Positions 1 to 6,771 of a stretch of 7,932 nt of DNA are shown piece after piece; within the stretch, counting starts at the first letter, position 1, and each line of letters opens with the position of its first letter. The stretch is from an uncultured Oscillospiraceae bacterium. GTDB lineage: Bacteria > Bacillota > Clostridia > Oscillospirales > Oscillospiraceae. The stretch covers positions 1-7,932 of the forward strand of contig CAKUAM010000088.1 in NCBI GenBank assembly GCA_934636305.1, given 5' to 3'. The translations under genes were made by a program, and so were the position numbers. The notes under the pieces are model-generated. The model was given only the letters and a program-made list of their open reading frames with translations. It was not told the DNA's origin and searched no databases.

Positions 1-2
1 TC

Positions 3-935
3 AAGGGCCAATCCAAGCGTACTGTCAGCGAATACTATCTGGATCTGCGGATGTTCCTTCGCTTCCTGACGCTGATGCGCAAGGAGCTGCCATATCAGAC
101 GCCGCTGGAGGAGCTGGACATCAAGTGGATCGACGCAGCTGTGCTGGACAGCGTGACATCATCAGAGATCTTTGATTTTCTGTCGTATCTGGCTAATGAC
201 CGGCAAAACCGCGAGGGGCCGCACGACGCAGGGATTGCAGCATCTTCCCGTGCACGCAAGCTGTCGGCGATCAAGGCGCTGTACAAATACCTGACTGTCA
301 GTACCAAGCAGATCCAGAATAACCCTGTCAAGGATATTGAGTTTCCAAAGATCCGGCGCAGCCTGCCAAAGTATCTGACGCTGGAGGAATCTGCAGCGTT
401 GCTGCAATCTGTCGATGGGCCGAACAAAAATCGGGACGTTGCGATTTTAATGCTGTTTCTCAACTGCGGCATCCGGCGCTCGGAGCTTGTTGGGCTGAAT
501 CTTTCCGATGTGTACGAGGATCGGATCCGTGTGGTCGGCAAGGGCAATAAGGAGCGGATTGTCTACATGGGATCCTCCTGCCGGAAGGCCATTGACCGGT
601 ATTTGGATGAACGCAACAAAATTGTTCTGTCCGATAATAAAGCGCTTTTTGGCTCGCGGGACAAGAACCGTATCAGCGTTTCGGCGGTCCATCGGCTGGT
701 CAAAAAGCATCTGCTGGAATCCGGACTGGATGCCTCACAGTTCTCCGCACATAAGCTGCGCCACACGGCTGCGACGCTGATGTTGGCCAACGGTGTGGAT
801 CTGAAAACGCTGCAGGAGGTTCTGGGCCATGAAAACCTCAATACGACGCAGATTTACACGCATATTGAAAATACGGATAAGAAAATTGCCGCAGAGGCCA
901 ATCCCCTCTCCCGGATAAAGCTCAAGGATGAATAA
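3..935 (+). CDS. Tyrosine recombinase, XerC/XerD type (5' end outside window)
   Basis: Site-specific tyrosine recombinase that cuts and rejoins DNA through a 3'-phosphotyrosine. The frame is open to the left edge: the 16 codons before the ATG at 51 read KGQSKRTVSEYYLDLR, which is the expected start of the first helix of the N-terminal SAM-like DNA-binding domain. The true start is therefore upstream and the ATG at 51 is internal. Counting from that Met, the catalytic set is complete: Arg142 (GIRRSEL), Lys164 (VGKGNK), His234 and Arg237 (HKLRH), His260 (LGHENL) and the nucleophile Tyr269 (QIYTH). With about 310 residues visible, only some 10-30 should be missing. The sequence resembles housekeeping chromosomal Xer proteins of Clostridia rather than phage integrases. 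No dif-like site, phage gene or att duplication is visible nearby. XerC and XerD cannot be told apart from sequence alone. The gene ends one base before a convergent-gene hairpin. Confidence 0.93.
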   Translation, partial: KGQSKRTVSEYYLDLRMFLRFLTLMRKELPYQTPLEELDIKWIDAAVLDSVTSSEIFDFLSYLANDRQNREGPHDAGIAASSRARKLSAIKALYKYLTVSTKQIQNNPVKDIEFPKIRRSLPKYLTLEESAALLQSVDGPNKNRDVAILMLFLNCGIRRSELVGLNLSDVYEDRIRVVGKGNKERIVYMGSSCRKAIDRYLDERNKIVLSDNKALFGSRDKNRISVSAVHRLVKKHLLESGLDASQFSAHKLRHTAATLMLANGVDLKTLQEVLGHENLNTTQIYTHIENTDKKIAAEANPLSRIKLKDE

Positions 936-970
936 AGCAAAAGACGCAGGTTAAACCTGCGTCTTTTGCT
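936..970. terminator. Bidirectional hairpin between xer and livF
   Basis: Perfect 16-bp inverted repeat (936-951 with 955-970) around a 3-nt loop. Each arm carries a run of four T or A, so the RNA from either strand ends in a stem with a UUUU stretch near its 3' side. It begins directly after the recombinase stop (933-935) and lies 18 nt beyond the livF stop on the other strand, which is the expected position for a shared terminator of convergent genes. The U run is inside the stem rather than after it, so termination efficiency is uncertain. Confidence 0.85.
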
Positions 971-988
971 GCTTGTAAAATTAAGAAA

Positions 989-1693
<705 letters not shown>

Positions 1694-1695
1694 GC

Positions 1696-2547
1696 TCAGC
1701 CCTCCTTCTTCTTGCCGAGGTAGGCCTCGATAACGGCCGGATTGGACTGAATGTCATCGGGCGTACCCTTTGCGATAATCCTACCAAAATTCAGCACGCA
1801 GATGCCCTCACAGATGCCCATAACCAGGTTCATGTCATGCTCGATGAGCATGATTGCAATGCCGAAGGTATCACGGATCTTTACAATATTCTCCATGAGC
1901 TCAGAGGTCTCCGACGGGTTCATGCCGGCAGCCGGCTCATCGAGCAGCAGCAGGCACGGATTTGTTGCCAGCGCACGGACAATCTCCAGCCGGCGCTGTG
2001 CGCCGTATGGCAGAGAGCCAGCCAGATGGTCGGCCACACCCTCCATGTTGAAGATGCTCAGAAGCTCCAGTGCACGTTCTTTTGCGATGCGCTCATGCCG
2101 CCAGTATGCCGGCAGACGAAGAATTGCAGAGGCGGCGGAGTATTTCATCTCGTTGTTCAGGCCGCTGAGCACGTTATCAAGAACGGTCAGCTGCTTGAAC
2201 AGACGGATGTTCTGGAAGGTACGAGCAATGCCCATGTGGTTGACCTCAATGGTGCTTTTGCCTTCGGTGGAAACACCATCGAGAAGAATGGAGCCGCGTG
2301 TAGGCTTATACACGTTTGTCAACAGGTTGAAGATTGTCGTCTTGCCGGCGCCGTTCGGGCCGATCAGGCCGGTAATCTCCGTGCGGCCAATTGCAAGGTT
2401 AAAATCAGCAACAGCCGTCAGACCGCCAAAGTCAATGCCAAGATGGCGCGCTTCCAAAATCGGCGGGCGGCCAATATCACGCTCTGTCAGCAGGTTTGTT
2501 GCCGGCTGCGGGACAAGCTTGGGCTGCGGGAATTTTCGTTCATTCAT
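1696..2547 (-). CDS. livG: Branched-chain amino acid ABC transporter ATP-binding protein LivG
   Basis: Second ATPase of the importer, expected to pair with LivF under the LivH/LivM channel. Motifs: Walker A GPNGAGKTT (63-71), Q-loop Gln112 (ARTFQNIRLF), signature SLPYGAQR (178-185), Walker B ending in LLLLDE with Glu204, and switch His237 (LIEHDM). The degenerate YG-type signature followed by QRRLEIVRAL and DEPAAGMNP is typical of LivG. At 283 residues it is about 25-30 longer than usual because of a Pro-rich N-terminal tail (residues 1-30). There is no internal Met in that tail, and an AGGAGG lies 9-10 nt upstream of the ATG, so the long form is supported. Its start overlaps the 3' end of livM by 8 nt. 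Confidence 0.96.
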   Translation of the reverse strand: MNERKFPQPKLVPQPATNLLTERDIGRPPILEARHLGIDFGGLTAVADFNLAIGRTEITGLIGPNGAGKTTIFNLLTNVYKPTRGSILLDGVSTEGKSTIEVNHMGIARTFQNIRLFKQLTVLDNVLSGLNNEMKYSAASAILRLPAYWRHERIAKERALELLSIFNMEGVADHLAGSLPYGAQRRLEIVRALATNPCLLLLDEPAAGMNPSETSELMENIVKIRDTFGIAIMLIEHDMNLVMGICEGICVLNFGRIIAKGTPDDIQSNPAVIEAYLGKKKEG

Positions 2548-3616
2548 TGTCTGCCGCCTCCTTTTTCTTGGTATTGCCGGCCCTGGAGCGGCCAGTCAGC
2601 GCGTTGAGGAATTTCTCAAGGCTGCGCGAAAGCGAGAAATCGTAGCTGCCGAGCAGTCCCTTCGGACGGAAGATCATCATGATAACAAGCGCGAGGGAGT
2701 AGACAACCATGCGGTAATCGGAGAACGAGCGCAGCAGTTCCGGCAGGATCGTCAGAACCGTTGCCGACAGGATCGAGCCAAGCATGGAGCCCATGCCGCC
2801 GAGAACAACCATGACAAGGATCTCAATGGACTTCATGAACTTGAACGTCGAGGGATACAGTGAGCCGAGATATCCGGCATACAGGCAGCCAGCAATGCCG
2901 GCCAGCATGGCGGACAGGACAAAGGCAAAAGTTTTATAATAGGTTGTCTTTACGCCGACACTCTCAGAAGCAATTTCGTCCTCGCGGATGGACAAAATGG
3001 CACGGCCGTGACGGGACTTCATCACCGTGTGGATGATGTAGCATGCGACGACCACACAGATAAATACCAGCGTAAACGAGGTATATTTCGGAATGCGCTT
3101 AAGACCGGCGGCGCCGTATGTAAAGTCAACGCCGATGACGCTGTCGATGTTGTTGAGCACGACACGAATGATTTCGCCAAAGCCCAGCGTGATGATAGCA
3201 AGATAGTCGCCCTTCAGACGCAGCGCCGGAATACCAATGATAAGGCCGAAAATGCCGGCCACAATGGCGCTGATGAGCAGTGCAATCAGAATGTACGGGA
3301 TAGCCGCAGCCGTGTTGCCGGCCTTCAGAAGCTCCTGCACCGGGACAGCCTTCATGAAGATACCGCCTGCGTATGCGCCGACAGCCATGAAGCCGGCATG
3401 ACCCAGCGGCAGCTGGCCGAGATAACCGGTTGCAACGTTCAGGGAGACGGCAAGAATGATGTTAATACCGACGGTAATCAGAATGCCGCTCCAATAGTTT
3501 GTGATTGTGCCGTTCTGGATGAGCGTAAACAGGACAAGCCACAGCGCAGCAATCAGCACAAGATTGATGATGTAGCGTGCTGGCATGGGGATGCGGATAG
3601 ATTGTTTCTTTTTCAT
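2540..3616 (-). CDS. livM: Branched-chain amino acid ABC transporter permease LivM
   Basis: Integral membrane subunit forming half of the translocation pore. It is 358 residues of mostly hydrophobic helices, starting with a basic cytoplasmic tail (MKKKQSIRIP) and first helix around 14-34. LivM hallmarks are GYLGQLPLGHAGFMAVGAY (64-82), IPALRLKGDYLAIITLGFG (129-147), the cytoplasmic coupling-loop region SRHGRAILSIREDEIA (201-216), and VLGGMGSMLGSIL (271-283). The C-terminal tail after FRPKGLLG is charged (about 320-358). AGAGGAG stands 3-4 nt upstream of the start and GGGAGG lies further up. The gene begins 17 nt after the livH stop and overlaps livG by 8 nt. Nothing unusual is seen. Confidence 0.95.
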   Translation of the reverse strand: MKKKQSIRIPMPARYIINLVLIAALWLVLFTLIQNGTITNYWSGILITVGINIILAVSLNVATGYLGQLPLGHAGFMAVGAYAGGIFMKAVPVQELLKAGNTAAAIPYILIALLISAIVAGIFGLIIGIPALRLKGDYLAIITLGFGEIIRVVLNNIDSVIGVDFTYGAAGLKRIPKYTSFTLVFICVVVACYIIHTVMKSRHGRAILSIREDEIASESVGVKTTYYKTFAFVLSAMLAGIAGCLYAGYLGSLYPSTFKFMKSIEILVMVVLGGMGSMLGSILSATVLTILPELLRSFSDYRMVVYSLALVIMMIFRPKGLLGSYDFSLSRSLEKFLNALTGRSRAGNTKKKEAADNE

Positions 3617-3633
3617 CGTCTCCTCTGCCTCCC

Positions 3634-4515
3634 TTACACCTTTTCTGTCTGCGGACGGCCGAGAATACCGGTCGGCTTCACAAGCAGAACAACAATCAGA
3701 ATTGCAAACACAACGCCGTCTTTCCAGACAGAAAGACCAACCGCCGAGACAATTGCCTCCAGCAGACCGATGGCAAAGCCGCCGATCATTGCGCCGGGGA
3801 TCGAGCCGATGCCGCCAAGAACGGCAGCAACAAATGCTTTCAGGCCCAGCATGGAGCCCATGGTCGGCGATGTCTGCTGGTATGCGCAGAGATACAGGAC
3901 AGAGCCGATACCGGCCAGCGCCGAGCCAATGGCGAACGTGAAGGAAATGGTCTTATTGAGGCTGATGCCCATCAGCTGGGCCGCACCCATATCCTCAGAG
4001 ACAGCGCGCATGGCCTTGCCGAGTTTTGTTTTCTGGACAACAAGCGTCAGCGCAACCATGGCGATGATCGTTACCACGATCGTCAGCAGCGCTGCATTGC
4101 TGATGGTAACGGAGCCAACAGTGATGTTGCCCGGCACAATCGGATCCATGCTCTTGGTGTCGGAGCCGAAAATCAGCTGCGCGCCATTTTCCAGAAGGAA
4201 TGAGATGCCGATAGCGGTAATGAGAAGACTCAGTCTTGGAGCCTTGCGCAGCGGCGTATAGGCAACCTTCTCAATGACGACGCCAAGAATGGTGCTTGTG
4301 GCAATGGCAATGATAACGGAAAGAATGGGATGCATATGGAAGGTTGTCATGGCATAAAACGCGGCATACGCACCGACCATGATGATATCGCCGTGGGCGA
4401 AATTCAAAAGCAGGATGATGCCGTAAACCATGCTGTAGCCCAGGGCAACCAGCGCATAGATTGAGCCTGTCTGCAGGCCGTTGAACAGCTGCGAAAGCAG
4501 CAACGACAGGTTCAT
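3634..4515 (-). CDS. livH: Branched-chain amino acid ABC transporter permease LivH
   Basis: Integral membrane subunit, partner of LivM. It has 293 residues, the normal family length. The family signature GYSMVYGIILLLNFAHGDI covers 26-44. The coupling-loop region TKLGKAMRAVSEDMGAAQL is at 163-181 and the conserved VLGGIGSIPGAMIGG at 222-236. The C-terminus ends soon after KPTGILGR. GTGAGG is placed 7 nt before the ATG. The gene is separated from livJ by 230 nt containing a probable internal promoter and three hairpins, so it is likely the first gene of a secondary livHMGF transcript as well as the second gene of the full operon. Confidence 0.95.
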   Translation of the reverse strand: MNLSLLLSQLFNGLQTGSIYALVALGYSMVYGIILLLNFAHGDIIMVGAYAAFYAMTTFHMHPILSVIIAIATSTILGVVIEKVAYTPLRKAPRLSLLITAIGISFLLENGAQLIFGSDTKSMDPIVPGNITVGSVTISNAALLTIVVTIIAMVALTLVVQKTKLGKAMRAVSEDMGAAQLMGISLNKTISFTFAIGSALAGIGSVLYLCAYQQTSPTMGSMLGLKAFVAAVLGGIGSIPGAMIGGFAIGLLEAIVSAVGLSVWKDGVVFAILIVVLLVKPTGILGRPQTEKV

Positions 4516-4547
4516 GTTGATACCTCACTTTCACTTCTCTCTTTGGA

Positions 4548-4666
4548 CAAACGACGTGCAAATCGTTTGCTGATGCGGACACCTGATGGCCGGTGCCAAT
4601 ACGCTTGGAGCCGCCCATCCGATGTCCGCCCCGGACGAAGGGCGGGTCTTCCCGCCCCCGTCCGGG
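4548..4666 (-). other. Structured leader (three tandem hairpins) in the livJ-livH gap
   Basis: Read on the minus strand, the gap folds into three adjacent stems. Hairpin 1 (4630-4666) pairs 4630-4637 with 4659-4666 (CCCGGACG) and 4640-4646 with 4651-4657 (GGGCGGG/CCCGCCC) around a 4-nt loop, with a small internal loop between. Hairpin 2 (4575-4629) pairs 4575-4583 with 4621-4629 and 4585-4589 with 4615-4619, with an inner CCAA/TTGG stem; its one imperfect outer pair is G-U only in minus-strand RNA. Hairpin 3 (4548-4569) is a perfect 7-bp stem CAAACGA/TCGTTTG with an 8-nt loop. None is followed by a U run, so they are not intrinsic terminators. They may protect the upstream livJ mRNA end, regulate livH, or be a dispersed intergenic repeat. 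The pairing is seen directly; the role is inferred. Confidence 0.6.
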
Positions 4667-4710
4667 CAGATGCCGTACCGAAAATAGATCAAATACGACA
4701 AACCATGGTC

Positions 4711-4739
4711 ATTATACAGACAAAATTCAGAGTTTGCAA
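4711..4739 (-). promoter_or_regulatory. Probable internal sigma-A promoter for livHMGF
   Basis: On the minus strand a TTGCAA -35 element (4734-4739, 4 of 6 to consensus) is followed after exactly 17 nt by a perfect TATAAT (4711-4716). It starts 6 nt past the livJ stop codon. Transcription would begin near 4704 and give a livH leader of about 190 nt containing all three hairpins of this gap. Spacing and -10 quality are good; there is no experimental support. Confidence 0.6.
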
Positions 4740-4745
4740 TGGAAA

Positions 4746-6020
4746 TTAGAACATTTCCTTGTAGACTTCGTCGCCGCCGGTCAGCTCAATGATGGCAACG
4801 GGCTTGATCGGGTTGTTGTTCTCGTCGAATGAATAAGAACCGGTGATACCTTCGGTGCCGTCCATGCCCTTGATGGCGTCGATGACAGCCTGCTTGTACT
4901 CGTCGGTGCCAGCCTCGAGACCCTGCTCCTCAGCAGCCTTCAGGCCCTCGCAGAGGATCATAGCAGCGTCGTAAGCCAGAGGCGCAAACATGTTGGGGAT
5001 CTCGTCAACATTGTAGGTGGACTTAAAGTCTTCCTCGAACTGCTTGACGGAGTCCGTGCCGGGAGCATAGCCGGAGCAGTAGACAGCGCCTTCGAGATCT
5101 TCAGCGGAAGCGTAGTTCTTGACAGAGCCGAAGCCGTCGCCGCCAAGGAAGGTAGCCGTGCAGCCTGCAGCGCGTGCCGCGGTGATTGCCAGGCCGGCTT
5201 CAGCGTAGTAGATCGGAGCAAAGACAACATCCGGGTTTTTGGAGGCAATGTTGGTCATCTGGGCCTTGAAGTCCTTGTCGCCGTCAGCAAAAGCTTCGGA
5301 GTCAACGATCTCAATGCCAAGCTCCTTCGCCTTTTCAACGAATGCGTTCATCAGGCCTTCGGAGTAGTCGTTGCCAGTCTGATAGAAAACAGCTGCGGTC
5401 TTGGCACCGAGCTTTTCAGAAGCGTAGCTGGCCATCTTCTCGCCCTGATACGGGTCGATGAAGCAGGCACGGAACACGTTGGTGCGGATCTCGCTGTTTG
5501 CATCGTCCGGGTCAATCATGGTGACGCCGGCAGCCGTTGCAGAAGCAGTGATCTGCGGCATGTTGTCCTCATAGGTTGCATCAGCCAGTGCAATGGTCGG
5601 GCCGGTCAGCGTTGCGCCGAAAACAGCGGTGATGCCATTGTCGCACGCCAGGTTATATGCGTTGACAGCTTCAACGCCGTCGCCCTTGTCGTCATACTCA
5701 AGGACCTTGACCTGCTTGCCGTTGATGCCGCCGTTGGCATTGAGCTGGTTGATATAGAGCATAGCGCCGTCACGGACCGGCTGGCCATACTGGGCATAGT
5801 CACCGGTGGTGTTGCTGATGAGAGCGATGACAATTTCGCCGCCCTCAGAGGAAGCTGCATCGGAGGAGGTGTCCGCAGCGGTATCGCTGGAGGACGTGTC
5901 AGTGGTGTCGGTAGTGGTGGTCGTCTCAGACGTGGTGGTCTTGGATGCGCAGGCTGTCAGGCAGCCAAACAGCATCGCGATTGCCAGGACGAGGCTGAGC
6001 ATCTTCATGGCTTTTTTCAT
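4746..6020 (-). CDS. livJ: Branched-chain amino acid ABC transporter substrate-binding lipoprotein LivJ
   Basis: Extracytoplasmic binding protein (type 1 periplasmic-binding fold, Leu/Ile/Val-binding family) that delivers ligand to LivH/LivM. Numbered from the ATG at 6026 it has a basic start, a hydrophobic signal segment (about 8-22), a lipobox LTAC with lipidated Cys26, and a Ser/Thr/Asp-rich low-complexity tether (28-61). The binding domain follows from about 64, with typical stretches VIALISNTTGDYAQYGQ, INQLNANGGINGK, TASATAAGVTM and DPYQGEKMASYASEKLGAK. Two in-frame ATGs exist. The GTGAGG ribosome site (6030-6035) is only 3 nt from the ATG at 6026 but 9 nt from the ATG at 6020, so the latter (424 residues, MKKAMKML) is preferred; both keep the signal and lipobox. 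The ligand could be Leu/Ile/Val or another amino acid or amide, which sequence alone does not settle. It is the first gene of the operon. Confidence 0.95.
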   Translation of the reverse strand: MKKAMKMLSLVLAIAMLFGCLTACASKTTTSETTTTTDTTDTSSSDTAADTSSDAASSEGGEIVIALISNTTGDYAQYGQPVRDGAMLYINQLNANGGINGKQVKVLEYDDKGDGVEAVNAYNLACDNGITAVFGATLTGPTIALADATYEDNMPQITASATAAGVTMIDPDDANSEIRTNVFRACFIDPYQGEKMASYASEKLGAKTAAVFYQTGNDYSEGLMNAFVEKAKELGIEIVDSEAFADGDKDFKAQMTNIASKNPDVVFAPIYYAEAGLAITAARAAGCTATFLGGDGFGSVKNYASAEDLEGAVYCSGYAPGTDSVKQFEEDFKSTYNVDEIPNMFAPLAYDAAMILCEGLKAAEEQGLEAGTDEYKQAVIDAIKGMDGTEGITGSYSFDENNNPIKPVAIIELTGGDEVYKEMF

Positions 6021-6029
6021 TTTCATTTA

Positions 6030-6035
6030 CCTCAC
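6030..6035 (-). promoter_or_regulatory. livJ ribosome binding site that decides the start
   Basis: GTGAGG on the minus strand, 3 nt from the ATG at 6026 and 9 nt from the ATG at 6020. The same 11-nt context (AAAGTGAGGTA, at 6028-6038) recurs exactly before livH (4521-4531), where the spacing is 7 nt. This favours the 6020 start for livJ. Confidence 0.6.
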
Positions 6036-6109
6036 TTTTGATTTTTGCTGAAAAGCAGAACTGCCCATCGGCGGATTCTGCGTTTTCGCGGATAAAATAT
6101 ATGCAATCC

Positions 6110-6139
6110 AAAAAGCGGCTCTGCAAAAAGCAGAACCGC
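6110..6139 (-). terminator. Rho-independent terminator after the 106-residue ORF
   Basis: On the minus strand a 10-bp stem (6130-6139 with 6115-6124, one G-U pair) encloses a TTTTT loop and is followed at once by TTTTT (6110-6114). It lies 28 nt past the stop of the small ORF and 84 nt before livJ, so it separates that ORF's transcript from the liv operon. Confidence 0.88.
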
Positions 6140-6167
6140 CTTGAAAAGCCTCATGGAAACCGGCCGC

Positions 6168-6488
6168 TCAGGCCGCCTCAAAAAGGTACTCTCTGGTGTT
6201 GCTTTTTGCCGCTGTATGCAATTTCGTAATAATCATCAGGCCTACAAGGAACCAAGCCAGTACAAGACGTACCAGCAGGCCGCGAAGGCCCAGAATGCCA
6301 AAGCAAATGGATACACCGAGTACAAGAAAGATAATAAAAAAAGACACAGCCAGAATGGCAGTGTCCAGATGGAGCAGATTTTCCATGCCCGCACATGCAG
6401 CTGCTGCGCAGGACGCACTACGAGTAGCCGGTGCGCATGCGGACGCATCGGTATAAGCGGTATTCTGCATAGCCTTGAACTGCATCAT
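6168..6488 (-). CDS. Small predicted membrane protein of unknown function (106 residues)
   Basis: Not recognised. Expression signals are excellent: a perfect consensus promoter (6518-6546), AAGGAGG (6497-6503) 8 nt before the ATG at 6486-6488, and a terminator 28 nt past the stop. A GTG at 6495-6497 in the same frame is rejected as start because it overlaps the Shine-Dalgarno. The N-terminal third is rich in Ala, Ser, Thr and Cys (Cys18, 27 and 32; AAAAC run). A hydrophobic segment follows at about 42-66 (LDTAILAVSFFIIFLVLG), then a short Arg-containing turn (Arg69, Arg74), a second hydrophobic segment at about 70-88, and a polar tail KLHTAAKSNTREYLFEAA. There is no lipobox or classical signal peptide, and no catalytic motif. 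It might be a small two-helix membrane protein. Alternatively the transcript itself could be the functional product, but the clean SD, start and stop argue for translation. It is monocistronic, between livJ and a divergent E2-like gene. Confidence 0.72.
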   Translation of the reverse strand: MMQFKAMQNTAYTDASACAPATRSASCAAAACAGMENLLHLDTAILAVSFFIIFLVLGVSICFGILGLRGLLVRLVLAWFLVGLMIITKLHTAAKSNTREYLFEAA

Positions 6489-6496
6489 GTTGCGCA

Positions 6497-6503
6497 CCTC
6501 CTT
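6497..6503 (-). promoter_or_regulatory. Consensus Shine-Dalgarno of the 106-residue ORF
   Basis: AAGGAGG on the minus strand with an 8-nt gap to the ATG ending at 6488. The perfect match and optimal spacing fix the start codon and are the main evidence that this small ORF is translated. Confidence 0.85.
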
Positions 6504-6517
6504 GAATCATTGCGCTC

Positions 6518-6546
6518 ATTATACTCGTATGCTTTAGTGATGTCAA
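6518..6546 (-). promoter_or_regulatory. Perfect consensus sigma-A promoter of the 106-residue ORF
   Basis: TTGACA (6541-6546) and TATAAT (6518-6523) on the minus strand, separated by exactly 17 nt: full consensus at both elements. The predicted transcript starts near 6511, giving a leader of roughly 22 nt that is mostly the ribosome binding site. No operator-like dyad overlaps the promoter itself. Confidence 0.9.
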
Positions 6547-6571
6547 GCGTTAAAATGCGAAAAAACTGTCG

Positions 6572-6589
6572 AAAACAGGCAACTGTTTT
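6572..6589. repeat. Small perfect dyad between divergent promoters
   Basis: AAAACAG (6572-6578), 4-nt GCAA spacer, CTGTTTT (6583-6589): a perfect 7-bp inverted repeat. A further CTGT at 6566-6569 can pair with the same ACAG. It lies 26 nt upstream of the -35 element of the minus-strand promoter and about 100 nt upstream of the plus-strand one. This is a possible regulator binding site, but in AT-rich intergenic DNA a chance match is also likely. Confidence 0.3.
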
Positions 6590-6692
6590 GTATAAATTCT
6601 ATAATTACAGCTATTACATTCTTCTTTATGACCGCATTGGGCATACATATGTGCATGTCTTGGGTGATTCCGGGTGGAATCTGCATCCTGGG

Positions 6693-6721
6693 TTGCATTT
6701 TTTGAAGAAATTTGTTATGGT
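6693..6721 (+). promoter_or_regulatory. Possible promoter of the E2-like gene
   Basis: TTGCAT (6693-6698), 17 nt, then TATGGT (6716-6721) with an upstream TG one base before it (6713-6714), an extended -10 arrangement that can offset the weak -35. The leader would be about 45 nt and include a small hairpin (6732-6737 with 6742-6747, AAAA loop) just before the ribosome site. Confidence 0.4.
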
Positions 6722-6771
6722 ATAGGCATTCTGGCGGAAAACTGCCAAATACTAAGGTGTGTGATTTTAAA

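Noticed and set aside
1751..2863. Long plus-strand ORF (370 codons) antisense to livG and livM
   Set aside because: It lies wholly opposite clear liv genes, has a low-complexity composition rich in Ser, Arg and Met typical of an antisense frame, and has no ribosome site or recognisable motif.
3008..4261. Plus-strand ORF of 417 codons antisense to livM and livH
   Set aside because: It spans two convincing permease genes on the other strand. The translation changes character midway and shows no domain, so it is a GC-bias shadow.
4704..4706. Possible leader peptide starting at the ATG just after the internal promoter (5 codons, MVCRI)
   Set aside because: Too short, no ribosome site, and no run of Leu, Ile or Val codons that would suggest attenuation by branched-chain amino acids.
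4521..4745. T-box or amino-acid riboswitch for the liv permease genes
   Set aside because: No T-box sequence (AGGGTGGNACCGCG-like) or other riboswitch core that I know is present; only the hairpins are supported.
4593..4832. Small plus-strand ORFs over the livJ-livH gap
   Set aside because: They read through the hairpins and into the livJ 3' end antisense, with no ribosome site.
6096..6101. TATATT as a -10 element for livJ
   Set aside because: It is plausibly placed (about 70 nt before the start), but the 17-nt-upstream position falls in the terminator stem and has no -35 match. The livJ promoter is therefore left uncalled; it may be activator-dependent or overlap this site.
6600..6605. TATAAT on the plus strand upstream of the E2-like gene
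   Set aside because: No acceptable -35 at 16-18 nt and no TG extension. It would give a leader of over 160 nt, while the 6693-6721 site is closer and has an extended -10.
6141..6725. Plus-strand ORF of 194 codons across the small minus-strand gene and the intergenic region
   Set aside because: It runs antisense through a gene with far better signals, then through its promoter. It has no Shine-Dalgarno and no recognisable protein features.
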